Assembly: GCA_038530555.1 (NCBI GenBank)
Contig: JBCBCN010000007.1
Coordinates: 62,001 to 126,000 of the forward strand
Direction of reading: 5' to 3'
Source of the DNA: HKCCE3408 sp038530555
GTDB lineage: Bacteria > Pseudomonadota > Alphaproteobacteria > Rhodobacterales > Rhodobacteraceae
DNA length: 64,000 nucleotides
Shown here one piece after another: positions 43,728 to 53,344 of this stretch (within the stretch, counting starts at the first letter, position 1; every line of letters starts with the position of its first letter). Under the pieces are notes generated by a model that saw only the letters and a list, made by a program, of their open reading frames with translations, made no database searches and was not told the DNA's origin. A program made the translations under genes and the position numbers.

Positions 43728-43870
43728 GGCGCCAGGATTGCAGCGCTTAGGGCGCGGGGACAAGAGTCTTGATCAGGCGCCTTGATCGGGCGTCTTGACC
43801 ATCGGCCCACCGCTCGCAAAGCGGGATCAGCGCCGCTATATAGAGGCTCGAGGGAAGTGGAGTTGATGAA

Positions 43871-44131
43871 ATGTTCGCATTCGTGCGTCTGGCGCTCATG
43901 TTTCTCGTCGTTCTGACGCTGATCTATGTCTGCATGTATTTTTACCTTCGCGAAGGCGCGAAAATGCGGCTCGAGCGGGATTGGCTCCATGCCGGACAGC
44001 CCGATGAGCGTGAGGATTGGATCGATGCGCGCCTCGAGCCCAAGGCGCAAAATATCCGCAGATGGCTGGTTGGGCTGGTTTACGTCTTGCCGTCCGTCGC
44101 CGTAACTGTCTTCGTCTATCTGACCAATTAA
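43871..44131 (+). CDS. Small two-helix membrane protein
   Basis: 86 residues: N-terminal helix LALMFLVVLTLIYVCMYFYL, a charged cytoplasmic-type middle (MRLERDWLHAGQPDEREDWIDARLEPKAQ) and a C-terminal helix LVGLVYVLPSVAVTVFVYLT. SD-like AGTGGAG upstream. Located 10 bases before the DUF1523 gene on the same strand, so the pair is probably an operon encoding partners at the inner membrane. Function unknown. Confidence 0.7.
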   Translation: MFAFVRLALMFLVVLTLIYVCMYFYLREGAKMRLERDWLHAGQPDEREDWIDARLEPKAQNIRRWLVGLVYVLPSVAVTVFVYLTN

Positions 44132-44141
44132 GGGGACAGGT

Positions 44142-44753
44142 ATGCGGTGGCCACGGATCATCTTTTTTTGCGTGTTGGGCGCGATTTTGTTCATGTTCGG
44201 CCATTACACGCTACCGCAGCGCGACGTGGTGCGGATCGTGGATGCCCAGCCTATCCTGACCTCAATCGACGGCTGGAGCCGGTTTTTCTATGCCCAAAGC
44301 GATAGCGGCTCGGGCACTGGCGCCTCGGTGCAGCGCGATGTGCGCATCATCAGCGCCGTGCGCCCCAACGGAAGCCCGATAGATTATCGCAACGAAGACA
44401 CCGGGATCGGTTGGCCGCCCTATTTTAAATTCGACAGCCAGGATCTTCAAACTGAGGCGCAAGATCTCCGATCCACGCGGGATGAGCCCGTCTGGGTGGC
44501 GGTGACGCATTACGGCTGGCGCAACAACCTCTTGTCCTCTTACCCCAATGCCCTGTCCATCCGCCCCGTGGCGGGGCCGGATGTCACGCTCATTCCTTGG
44601 ATGCCCGTGGCGATCCTGGTGGCGATAGGCCTGTTGCTGCTGTTTCTCTGGCGGGTTTGGGACCGGTTCCAGAACCGCATTCTGTCGCCCGCGACGGACG
44701 GAATGGCGGTGAGGTGGGCGAAGGCCAAAGACCGGCTGAGCGGGCGCGGCTGA
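44142..44753 (+). CDS. DUF1523 family membrane protein
   Basis: 203 residues. N-terminal helix (about 5-22, IIFFCVLGAILFMFGHYTLP), then QRDVVRIVDAQPILTS, characteristic of DUF1523, a periplasmic-side domain with GTGASVQRDVRIISAVRPNG and VWVAVTHYGWRNNLLSSYPNALSI, a second helix near 155-172 and a basic tail. Role unknown. It follows the small two-helix protein gene and converges on ALDH16 across a 100-bp gap full of repeats. Confidence 0.72.
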   Translation: MRWPRIIFFCVLGAILFMFGHYTLPQRDVVRIVDAQPILTSIDGWSRFFYAQSDSGSGTGASVQRDVRIISAVRPNGSPIDYRNEDTGIGWPPYFKFDSQDLQTEAQDLRSTRDEPVWVAVTHYGWRNNLLSSYPNALSIRPVAGPDVTLIPWMPVAILVAIGLLLLFLWRVWDRFQNRILSPATDGMAVRWAKAKDRLSGRG

Positions 44754-44754
44754 A

Positions 44755-44791
44755 CGCCTCCGGCGGGAGTATTTCGGGAAAAGTGAAGGCG
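44755..44791 (+). repeat. Short hairpin element with GGCGGGAGTATTT core
   Basis: Arms CGCCT (44755-44759) and AGGCG (44787-44791) enclose CCGGCGGGAGTATTTCGGG, resembling the core GCGCGGCAGGGTATTTT of the longer hairpin repeats. Located immediately after the DUF1523 stop and in a convergent gap, like the others. It may be a degenerate or minimal member of the same family. Confidence 0.5.
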
Positions 44792-44793
44792 GC

Positions 44794-44863
44794 GGGTTAG
44801 GCCCCGTGGTTTAGGCCCCTTGGTTCAGGCGACTTGGTTCAGGCCCCGTGATTTAGGCGCCGT
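44794..44863. repeat. Five-copy 14-bp tandem repeat at the ALDH16 3' end
   Basis: Consecutive 14-bp units at 44794, 44808, 44822, 44836 and 44850 with consensus GGTTTAGGCCCCGT. The last unit (GATTTAGGCGCCGT) contains the final ALDH16 codons and its stop; each minus-strand unit carries CCTAA or CCTGA. It looks like serial duplication of the gene end. Units differ at 2-5 positions. Confidence 0.85.
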
Positions 44864-47201
44864 AAGGCACCCAGATCGTCTTGATCTCGGTCGCGGCGTC
44901 CAGAAACCGCTCACCCTCGCCATCCGGGCCCATCCAATCGGGATTGCGGCCGTGATTGACCCAAGTGCGTTTCACATTGCCCGCAGCCTCGCGTTCGAGG
45001 GTTGCCGAGATATCCTGGCCCGAAAAGCTCCAGACCGCATCGACCTCCAGATGACCGGCCAGCGGCGCGGCGAGCTCCTCGTGGGTGGCGGTGACGATAT
45101 TGACCACTCCGGCGGGCACGTCGGAGGTCTCGATCACCTGGTAGAGATCACAAAGCGGCAGCGGCGCGCCTTCCGGAGCCACCAGAACCAAACGGTTGCC
45201 CATCGCCATTGCGGGTCCGATGAGAGAGATCGCGCCGAGCAGCGGCGCCTCTTCCGGGGCGAAGGCGCCGATGATGCCGACCGGCTCATTCATGGCCAAC
45301 GCGAGGCCGCGCATCGGCACCGGCTTGGCGCGGCCCTCCCGCTTATCGGCCCAGGCGGCATAGCTAAAGAGACGCGACAGGCTGGCCTCGACTTCCTGCT
45401 CGGCCTTGGCCGCGCTGGCCCCGGTGGCGGCTTGCAGGCGGTCGGTGAACTCAGAGGCGCGCGCGGCCAGGTTCTCGGCCAGAAAGTAGAGGATCTGCGC
45501 CCGGTTATGCCCGGTCGACCGGCCCCAGGAGGCCGCCCCCCGCGCCGCCTCGACCGCGTTGCGGATATCCTTGCGGTTGCCCGCACCGACATGGCCCAAC
45601 AGCTTGCCGCGCGGCCCCATGACGGCGCGGCTATAGCCGCTATCGGGCCGGACTTGTTTGCCGCCGATATAAAGCTTGGCCGTGCGGTCGATCGCGTCGC
45701 CCAGCGGGTCCGTGGCGGGCGCCTCTTTCGCTTTCGCGGCCGCTTTGCTCTCCACCGGCGCCCGGAGATAGGCCTTGAGCCCCTCCCACCCGCCTTCGCG
45801 GCCAAACCCGCTTTCGCGCAGGCCGCCAAAGCCCGCCGCCGCATCAAAGAGGTTGGTGGCATTCACCCAGACAACGCCCGCGGCCAATTTCGGCGCCACA
45901 TCCAGCGCCAGATTGATATTCTCCGTCCAAACCGTCGCGGCCAGGCCAAACCGCGTGTTGTTGGCCAGCTCGACCGCCTCATCAGGGGTACGGAACGTGG
46001 TTGAGACCAAGACCGGGCCAAAGATCTCCTCCTGCATCAGTGGGGAGGCCGCGCTGAGGCCCGTGATCAGGCTGGGCGGGTAGAAACAGCCCTGGTCCGG
46101 AAGCGCGGACGCGACCTGGTAAAGCTCACCGTCATGGGCGCTGACCATTTGGCTGATCCGGTCATGCTGCACCGGGTCGATGATGGCGCCGATATCGATC
46201 GATTTATCCAGCGGATCGCCCAGGCGCAGCTTGTCCATGCGCGCCTTGAGCCGCGTGTGAAACTCCCCCGCCACGCCCTCCTGCACCAGCAGGCGCGACC
46301 CAGCACAGCAGACCTGACCCTGGTTGAACCAAATCGCATCGACCAGGCCTTCGATGGCGCTGTCGATATCGGCGTCCTCGAATACGATATAGGGGGATTT
46401 GCCGCCAAGCTCCAAGGTCAGGGCCTTGCCACTGCCCGCCGTGGCGCGCCGGATCGCCTTGCCCACCTCGGTCGAGCCGGTGAAGGCGACTTTCGCTATA
46501 CCCGGATGGGTAACCACGGCCTCGCCCGTGCCGCCATCGCCGGTTACGATATTGACGATGCCCTTGGGCAGACCCGCCTGGGCGCAGATCTCCGCGAAGA
46601 AAAGCGCCGTCAGAGGCGTGTATTCCGCCGGTTTCAAAACGACCGTGTTGCCCGCGGCAAGCGCAGGCGCGATCTTCCACGCGAGCATCAGCAGCGGGAA
46701 GTTCCACGGGATCACCTGGCCGCACACGCCCAGGGGCGCATGGCCCGGCAATTCGCTGTCGCGCAGCTGCGCCAGACCGGCATGGTAGTAGAAATGGCGC
46801 TGCGCGAGCGGGATGTCGATGTCGCGCGCCTCCCGGATCGGCTTGCCGGTATCGAGCGTCTCGAGCACCGCGAACAGGCGCGCGTGTTTTTGCAGGCCGC
46901 GCGCGATGGCGTAGAGATGGCGGGCGCGCTGATGCGAGGCCAGCTTGGACCAGCGCCCGAAAGCCCGGCGCGCGGCTGTGACGGCCCGGTCCACATCCTC
47001 GGCACTGCCGGAGGTCACCTGCGCAAGGGCCTCACCCGTGGCCGGATTGCGCGTCTCGAACAGAGCACCCGGCTCCGCAAAGCGACCGTCGATGAAATGC
47101 CCGAAACGGCCGCCATGCCCGGCGATCCAGGCCAGCGCTTCAGAGGCGCTTTCAGGGGCGGGGCCGTAATCCATAGTGTCGAAGATCTCACGGGTGGTCA
47201 C
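44853..47201 (-). CDS. Two-domain aldehyde dehydrogenase, ALDH16 type
   Basis: 782 residues. Residues about 20-500 form a full ALDH: VIPWNFPLLMLAWKIAPALAAGN near 160, LELGGKSPYIVF (catalytic Glu) near 260, GQVCCAGSR (catalytic Cys) near 297, QEEIFGPVLVS near 395. Residues about 520-782 are a second ALDH-like domain without the Glu and Cys and with APEEAPLLGAISLIGPAMAMGN in place of the active-site helix, as in bacterial ALDH16. GTG start 47201 overlaps the preceding stop (GTGA). In operon after deoC, whose product acetaldehyde is a plausible substrate (inference). Confidence 0.9.
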   Translation of the reverse strand: MTTREIFDTMDYGPAPESASEALAWIAGHGGRFGHFIDGRFAEPGALFETRNPATGEALAQVTSGSAEDVDRAVTAARRAFGRWSKLASHQRARHLYAIARGLQKHARLFAVLETLDTGKPIREARDIDIPLAQRHFYYHAGLAQLRDSELPGHAPLGVCGQVIPWNFPLLMLAWKIAPALAAGNTVVLKPAEYTPLTALFFAEICAQAGLPKGIVNIVTGDGGTGEAVVTHPGIAKVAFTGSTEVGKAIRRATAGSGKALTLELGGKSPYIVFEDADIDSAIEGLVDAIWFNQGQVCCAGSRLLVQEGVAGEFHTRLKARMDKLRLGDPLDKSIDIGAIIDPVQHDRISQMVSAHDGELYQVASALPDQGCFYPPSLITGLSAASPLMQEEIFGPVLVSTTFRTPDEAVELANNTRFGLAATVWTENINLALDVAPKLAAGVVWVNATNLFDAAAGFGGLRESGFGREGGWEGLKAYLRAPVESKAAAKAKEAPATDPLGDAIDRTAKLYIGGKQVRPDSGYSRAVMGPRGKLLGHVGAGNRKDIRNAVEAARGAASWGRSTGHNRAQILYFLAENLAARASEFTDRLQAATGASAAKAEQEVEASLSRLFSYAAWADKREGRAKPVPMRGLALAMNEPVGIIGAFAPEEAPLLGAISLIGPAMAMGNRLVLVAPEGAPLPLCDLYQVIETSDVPAGVVNIVTATHEELAAPLAGHLEVDAVWSFSGQDISATLEREAAGNVKRTWVNHGRNPDWMGPDGEGERFLDAATEIKTIWVPYGA

Positions 47202-47503
47202 AGCGGCAATCCTAAATTCGGGCCGAGATAGATATATGCCATCAGGATCGCGATCAGCAGGACGCTGGTCACGAGCCAAAATCGGCGCGCGCGATCCTGG
47301 GCGTCGGCCATACGCTGATATTTCATCGGCATGTCCGAGCGGCGATTGTGGCGGACATAGTCCTCACGAAAGGTCTTGAGCTCATCGGCGGTCAGATCGC
47401 GTTCGGCGTCTTTGATCCCTTGCGTGACCGACCGGCTGAGCAGGCTGGAGATCACCGCGAAGGCCGCAAGAAGCCAAAAGCCAGGCTGGGAGAAAAGCTC
47501 CAC
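47198..47503 (-). CDS. Small membrane protein between deoC and ALDH16
   Basis: 101 residues: N-terminal hydrophobic helix (PGFWLLAAFAVISSLLS), a charged central region (IKDAERDLTADELKTFREDYVRHNRRSDMPMKY) and a C-terminal helix (FWLVTSVLLIAILMAYIYLG). It begins 3 bases after deoC and overlaps the ALDH16 GTG start by 4 bases, so it is translationally tied to both. No known family. It might hold the two enzymes at the membrane, but nothing in the sequence proves that. Confidence 0.65.
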   Translation of the reverse strand: MELFSQPGFWLLAAFAVISSLLSRSVTQGIKDAERDLTADELKTFREDYVRHNRRSDMPMKYQRMADAQDRARRFWLVTSVLLIAILMAYIYLGPNLGLPL

Positions 47504-47506
47504 CCC

Positions 47507-48520
47507 CTAGCCCGCCGGGTGCCGATAGTTGGCGGAATACTGCCCCGTCACATGGTGCTCCAATTGCCGCTCGATATCGCCCAAAAGGGACGAGGCGCCA
47601 AACCGGAAGAGCGCCGGGTTGAGCCAATCGGGGCCAAGCTCTTCCTTGATCAGGGCCTGATAAATCAGCGCATCCTTGGCCTTGGAAATCCCGCCCGCCG
47701 GTTTGAAGCCGATCTTGATGCCGTGGCGCGCGTAAAAGGCGCGGATCATGCGCACCATCACCAGGCTGACGGGCAGGGTCGCGTTTACGCTTTCCTTGCC
47801 GGTGGAGGTCTTGATGAAATCCGCCCCGCCCAACATGCAAACTGCACTGGCCTTGGCGACATTTCTCAAGGTCCCAAGCTCACCCGTGGCCAGGATCGCC
47901 TTCACATGGGCCGCGCCGCAGGCCTCTCGGAAGACGCGCATTTCATCGTAAAGCGCCTGCCAGTCCCCGCTCAGGACATGGCGGCGGGAGATGACGATGT
48001 CGATCTCGGTCGCGCCCGCCGCGACACTGGCCTCGATCTCCCGGACCCTCAGGTCGAAGGGCGACAGGCCCGCAGGGAACCCGGTCGCGACGGCGGCGAC
48101 GGGAATGGATGTGCCGCGCAGAGCCTCGACCGCCGGTCCGATCATGTCGTGATAGACGCAGACCGCCCCAGTGGTCAGGGCGGGCAGGTCAAGCGCATCG
48201 AGGATCTCTTGGCGCACCGGCTGACGCGCCTTTGCGCAGAGCCGCCGCACCCGGCCCGGCGTGTCATCTCCGGCCAATGTCGTAAGGTCGATATGGGTGA
48301 TTGCCCGCGCCAGCCAGGCCGCCTGCCAAGCCTTTTTAACGCTGCGCCGGGCCGGAAGGCTGGCCGCGCGACGCTCAATCGCGGACCGGTTGGCTTGCAG
48401 GGACGCAACCCATTCCAAATCGAGCGCGAAGCCTGGATTGCGTGCCGGATGAGCGGGGCGCGCGGGTTTCGCGCGCGGCGGTGTGGTTGGGGTTGTGGTC
48501 GGGGCGTCTGGATCGGCCAT
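47507..48520 (-). CDS. deoC: Deoxyribose-phosphate aldolase
   Basis: Cleaves 2-deoxyribose-5-phosphate to acetaldehyde and glyceraldehyde-3-phosphate in deoxynucleoside catabolism. 337 residues: a Pro/Ala-rich N-terminal extension (about 1-30), then a class I aldolase barrel with ITHIDLTTLAGDDTP near 90, VAAVATGFPAGLSP near 160, VKAILATGELG near 225 (Schiff-base Lys region) and DFIKTSTGKESVNATLP near 250 (second Lys). Longer than E. coli DeoC (about 260), as in the eukaryote-like group. The open frame extends to 49288 but the region before ATG 48520 is shadow. Leads the deoC-hypothetical-ALDH16 operon. Confidence 0.93.
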   Translation of the reverse strand: MADPDAPTTTPTTPPRAKPARPAHPARNPGFALDLEWVASLQANRSAIERRAASLPARRSVKKAWQAAWLARAITHIDLTTLAGDDTPGRVRRLCAKARQPVRQEILDALDLPALTTGAVCVYHDMIGPAVEALRGTSIPVAAVATGFPAGLSPFDLRVREIEASVAAGATEIDIVISRRHVLSGDWQALYDEMRVFREACGAAHVKAILATGELGTLRNVAKASAVCMLGGADFIKTSTGKESVNATLPVSLVMVRMIRAFYARHGIKIGFKPAGGISKAKDALIYQALIKEELGPDWLNPALFRFGASSLLGDIERQLEHHVTGQYSANYRHPAG

Positions 48521-48573
48521 GGGCAAAGGTCTCACGGCCCCGGGGTCTTGGCAAGCATTGGCCCCGCACGCGG

Positions 48574-49017
48574 TCACAGGCGCGACAAGATCAGGCCCGC
48601 AGCCACGCAGATCACGGCCAGAACCCGCGTGAGTGAGATCTGCCGCACATCCAGGCCAAAGGCGCCCGTCGCATCGAGGATCAGGGCGGCGGTCAGTTGA
48701 CCAAAGATCAGCGCGGCCACCAGGGTCACCACGCCAAGTGTCGCCACCGACCAGACCGATGCCCAGACATAGAACGCGCCCAGCGCGCCGCCGATCCAAA
48801 TCCACCAGGGCGCGGACAACGCACCCCCAAGGCTCACGCCACCGCGCAGGGCGACCACACCGGCAAGAACGACAAACCCCACCAGAAAGGAAATCGCCGC
48901 CGCCGCGACCGGATCGCCGACAGCGCCTGCCAAACGGCCATTGATCGGCGCTTGGGTCGCAATCGCGGCCCCGCCCAGGGCGACCGCGACCAGCGCCAGA
49001 ATAAAGCTCAATTGCAT
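48574..49017 (-). CDS. DMT superfamily protein of the DUF606/YdcZ type
   Basis: 147 residues with five membrane helices (half of an EamA-type transporter): ALVAVALGGAAIATQAPING at the start, GDPVAAAAISFLVGFVVLAG near 35, PWWIWIGGALGAFYVWASV near 72, and LIFGQLTAALILDATGAFG near 105. DUF606 proteins act as homo- or heterodimeric small-molecule transporters; substrate unknown. Located 53 bp upstream of deoC on the same strand and divergent from rpe, with start codons 86 bp apart. Confidence 0.8.
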   Translation of the reverse strand: MQLSFILALVAVALGGAAIATQAPINGRLAGAVGDPVAAAAISFLVGFVVLAGVVALRGGVSLGGALSAPWWIWIGGALGAFYVWASVWSVATLGVVTLVAALIFGQLTAALILDATGAFGLDVRQISLTRVLAVICVAAGLILSRL

Positions 49018-49103
49018 CGAGGTCCCTTTCAATCTGCCGCGCGGAGGTGACAGCACTCGGGCGCCGGGGTAAAGGGGCGAAACGACAAAGCGGAGGGGCC
49101 GCC

Positions 49104-49781
49104 TTGAGCCAGCACGTCATTATCGCACCATCCATCCTGAGCGCCGATTTCGCCGATTTCGGGCGGGAGATCCAAGCGGTGGAGGCCCAGGGCGCCGATT
49201 GGATCCATGTTGATGTGATGGACGGGCATTTCGTGCCCAACCTGACCTTTGGCCCGCCCCTGGTGAAGGCGATCCGGCGCCACATCAAGACGCTGATGGA
49301 TGTGCATTTGATGATCGCGCCCGTTGATCCCTATATCGAGGCCTACGCGGATGCGGGCGCCGATATCCTGACCGCCCATGTCGAGGCCGGTCCGCATATC
49401 CACCGCACGCTTCAGGCGATACGCGGCGCGGGGATGCGCGCGGGCGTGGCGCTCAATCCCGGCACACCGGCCAGCGCGGTCGCCCATGTTTTGGACCTGG
49501 TCGATCTGATCTGCGTGATGACCGTCAATCCGGGCTTTGGCGGCCAAAGCTTCATCGATATGTCCGCCAAAGTGGCCGAGTTGCGCGCTATGGCAGGCGA
49601 CCGGCCCATCCACATCGAGATCGACGGCGGCATGACGGCGGCAACGGCGCCCGGCATGGTGGCGGCGGGGGCGGACGTGCTGGTCGCGGGCTCGGGCGTC
49701 TTCAAAGGCGGCTCGGTCACCGATCCAGCGCCTTACGGCGCCAATATCCGCGCCATCCGCAAGGCTGTGGCCGGGCATTAG
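49104..49781 (+). CDS. rpe: Ribulose-phosphate 3-epimerase
   Basis: Interconverts ribulose-5-phosphate and xylulose-5-phosphate in the pentose phosphate pathway. 225 residues, standard length: IAPSILSADFADFG near 7, HVDVMDGHFVPNLTFG near 33 (metal His/Asp), DVHLMI near 66, MTVNPGFGGQSFI near 140 and EIDGGM near 175. The start is TTG 49104, preceded by GGAGGGG with 5-base spacing; no ATG fits. Stand-alone on the plus strand, followed by a set of hairpins. Confidence 0.94.
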   Translation: MSQHVIIAPSILSADFADFGREIQAVEAQGADWIHVDVMDGHFVPNLTFGPPLVKAIRRHIKTLMDVHLMIAPVDPYIEAYADAGADILTAHVEAGPHIHRTLQAIRGAGMRAGVALNPGTPASAVAHVLDLVDLICVMTVNPGFGGQSFIDMSAKVAELRAMAGDRPIHIEIDGGMTAATAPGMVAAGADVLVAGSGVFKGGSVTDPAPYGANIRAIRKAVAGH

Positions 49782-49787
49782 CGCCGC

Positions 49788-49860
49788 TTGACAATTCCCT
49801 CGCTCTCACCGTAACGAGCGGCATCCGGAACGCATAAGCCTTCCGGTCCTAGATCTAGGA
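49788..49860. other. Hairpin/palindrome cluster after rpe
   Basis: TTGACA at 49788-49793 is a possible -35 element without a good -10. It is followed by inverted repeats CGCTC/GAGCG (49801-49820) and CCGGAA/TTCCGG (49825-49846), then the perfect 14-bp palindrome TCCTAGATCTAGGA (49847-49860). CTAG-containing palindromes are scarce in this GC-rich DNA. Could be operator sites or a structured leader for the downstream gene pair. Confidence 0.4.
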
Positions 49861-49862
49861 TC

Positions 49863-49900
49863 GCCCCCCGTCAGCGAAGCTTCGCCCACGGGGGCCGTTT
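49863..49900 (+). terminator. Terminator-like hairpin between rpe and membrane-protein gene
   Basis: Stem GCCCCCCGT (49863-49871) with ACGGGGGCC (49888-49896), containing the palindrome GCGAAGCTTCGC, followed by GTTTCGCTTTT. Likely rpe terminator; if the TTGACA at 49788 is a promoter it would lie in a leader instead. Confidence 0.65.
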
Positions 49901-49942
49901 CGCTTTTGAGGTACGCCGAGGCATGCGCCATGGGGCAGAACA

Positions 49943-50287
49943 GTGAAGTCGCGCAGCGCACGCTGGATCCTCTGGGCCGGTCTGGCCCTGCTCGGGTTCT
50001 GTGTGCTCTCGACGCTGATCAGCTATCCGATCTTGGAGTGGGGCGGTTGCTCCCAAGGGCGCTTTCCGATGGGCGCCGGTGTCACCCAGCGCCCGGTGGA
50101 ATGCGCGGCCCTGCCCAACTGGCTCGGCGAGTATTTCGACCTTTGGGCCACGTCGTGGATCTTTGTGGCGATCATCTTCCTGCCTATATTTCTAGGGATC
50201 TGGGTTGTGCTGATCGCACTGACCGAGATCGCAGTGCGGCGCGAATTGGCGCGCCAGGCCCGGGCACGCGACAGCCGAGGAGAGTGA
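49943..50287 (+). CDS. Two-helix membrane protein upstream of ffh
   Basis: 114 residues: helix WILWAGLALLGFCVLSTLIS near 8-27, an extracytoplasmic loop with two cysteines (GGCSQGRF, VECAALP), helix SWIFVAIIFLPIFLGIWVVLIAL near 71-93 and a basic C-terminal tail. No family recognised. Located 3 bases before ffh, so cotranscribed with the signal-recognition-particle GTPase that targets membrane proteins. Role unknown. Confidence 0.68.
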   Translation: MKSRSARWILWAGLALLGFCVLSTLISYPILEWGGCSQGRFPMGAGVTQRPVECAALPNWLGEYFDLWATSWIFVAIIFLPIFLGIWVVLIALTEIAVRRELARQARARDSRGE

Positions 50288-50290
50288 GCG

Positions 50291-51795
<1,505 letters not shown>

Positions 51796-51799
<4 letters not shown>

Positions 51800-52308
51800 C
51801 AGCCGATGCGACCCACTCCATCGGGGTTCCGATCCTACGGACCGAGCGGCTGACCCTGCGCGCGCCGCAGGTCGAGGACGCGCCCGCCTATGCGGCCTTC
51901 TACGCCTCCGAGCGTTCGCACATCATCGGCGGACCGTTGGGTGAAACGGCTGCCTGGAAGGTGCTGACGAACGATGTCGGGCACTGGACTTTGCGCGGCT
52001 ACGGTTGGTGGAGCATCGATGACGGCTCGGGCTGCGTGGGCAGCGTCGGCTTTCATCTGCCCGCGGGCCGCCCGGCGGTCGAGATCGGCTGGTCGCTTTT
52101 TTCCGCCACTGGTAAGGGCTATGCGACCGAGGCCGCGAAGGCGGCGCTTGCCTGGGCCGACGGGCGCTTTTCCCCACTGGTCAGCCATATCGACCGCGCC
52201 AACGCCGCCTCCCAGGCGGTCGCCAAGCGCTTGGGCGCACACGATACCGGCACCGCATCGGCGCATGATCCCGATTGCAACATCTGGGCCTATGGGGCCG
52301 CCGCATGA
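51796..52308 (+). CDS. GNAT acetyltransferase, RimJ-like, tandem copy 1
   Basis: 170 residues of the Acetyltransf_3 group: RTERLTLRAPQVEDAPAYAAFY at the start, GHWTLRGYGWWSI mid-protein, AVEIGWSLF and the acetyl-CoA loop TGKGYATEA near 110, ending in AVAKRLGAHD. First of four paralogues chained by ATGA overlaps. Substrate unknown; family members acetylate protein N-termini or small molecules. About 30% identity to the neighbouring copies by eye. Confidence 0.85.
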
Positions 52309-52811
52309 CCGGCCTCACCGTGCAAATCCCCACGCTGCGCAGCGCGCGCCTCAAGCTGCGCGCCCCGACACGGGCCGATTTTGAGGCCTATGCGGCCTTC
52401 TATCTGACGCCCCGCTCCCGCGCTTCCGAGCCGACACGTCGCAAGGCCTGGAAGGCCTTCGCCAAAGAAATCGTCGATTGGAGCCTCGGCGGGATCGGCC
52501 ATTGGACGGTCGAACGGGACGGCACCGCCATCGGCCTGGTCGGTTTCAGTCAGCCCGATGACTACCCCGAGCCCGAGATCGGCTGGACGCTTTACGACGG
52601 CTTTGAGGGCCAGGGCTACGCGACCGAAGCCGCGGGCCTCGCCATCAGCTGGGCGCGCGGGCGCTTGGTCTCCCTTGTCAGCTATATCGAGACCGGGAAC
52701 ACACGCTCCATCGCGCTGGCCGAACGCCTGGGCGCTACGCCGGATGACGCTGCCGCCCGGCCCGAAACCGCGCCCGATTGCCTGGTCTACCGCCATTGGG
52801 GCCCCGCATGA
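52305..52811 (+). CDS. GNAT acetyltransferase, RimJ-like, tandem copy 2
   Basis: 168 residues: RSARLKLRAPTRADFEAYAAFY, GIGHWTVERDGTAIGLVGF, EPEIGWTLYDGFEGQGYATEA (acetyl-CoA loop QGYA near 115), and GNTRSIALAERLGA. ATG 52305 overlaps the previous stop by 4 bp; the 10-codon extension upstream lies in copy 1. Lacks the GGP segment at about residue 45 of copies 1 and 4, having ASEPTRRK instead, so substrate recognition may differ. Confidence 0.85.
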   Translation: MTGLTVQIPTLRSARLKLRAPTRADFEAYAAFYLTPRSRASEPTRRKAWKAFAKEIVDWSLGGIGHWTVERDGTAIGLVGFSQPDDYPEPEIGWTLYDGFEGQGYATEAAGLAISWARGRLVSLVSYIETGNTRSIALAERLGATPDDAAARPETAPDCLVYRHWGPA

Positions 52812-53344
52812 TCGGCGTGTTGCAAGATACCCCGGTGATCGAGACCGAGCGGCTGATCCTGCGCGCGCCGCAAGCGGGCGATGAAGAGGCGTTCATCCCC
52901 TTTGCAATGTCCGCGCGCGCCGAATTTATCGGTGGCGGCGCGGAGTGTGACCTGGGGCTGGCCTGGCGCATCATGGCCATCATCGCCGGGCATTGGACGA
53001 TCCGAGGCTATGGCAGCTTTGTCTTGGTCGACAAAGCCACGGGCACGCCCATCGGCTCAGCCGGGCCTTGGCATCCCGCTGGCTGGCCCGAGCAAGAGCT
53101 TGGCTGGACGATCTGGAACGCCGACTTCGAAGGCACGGGCCTCGCCCACGAAGCGGTGCTGGCGCTCCGCCACTATGTCTACGAAACGCTCAAGTGGCCA
53201 ACGGCCGTCTCCTACATCGATGAACGAAACGCGCGATCCATCGCGCTCGCCGAGCGGCTGGGCTGTCGCCTGGACAAGGCCGCAGAGCAGCCGAAACCCG
53301 AAAGCCCGTGCCTGATCTACCGCCATCCGGGGCCCGCGCAATGA
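52808..53344 (+). CDS. GNAT acetyltransferase, RimJ-like, tandem copy 3
   Basis: 178 residues: ETERLILRAPQAGDEEAFIPF, FIGGGAECD, GHWTIRGYGSFVLVDKATGTPIG, ELGWTIWNADFEGTGLAHEA and NARSIALAERLGCRLD. The CoA loop is EGTGLAHEA, with His for the Tyr/Thr of its sisters. ATGA overlap on both sides. Third paralogue of the chain. Confidence 0.85.
   Translation: MIGVLQDTPVIETERLILRAPQAGDEEAFIPFAMSARAEFIGGGAECDLGLAWRIMAIIAGHWTIRGYGSFVLVDKATGTPIGSAGPWHPAGWPEQELGWTIWNADFEGTGLAHEAVLALRHYVYETLKWPTAVSYIDERNARSIALAERLGCRLDKAAEQPKPESPCLIYRHPGPAQ

Noticed and set aside
47507..49288. 593-codon open frame with DeoC at its end
   Set aside because: The region before ATG 48520 overlaps the DUF606 transporter gene and reads as low-complexity Arg/Gly sequence. 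DeoC starts at MADPDAP.
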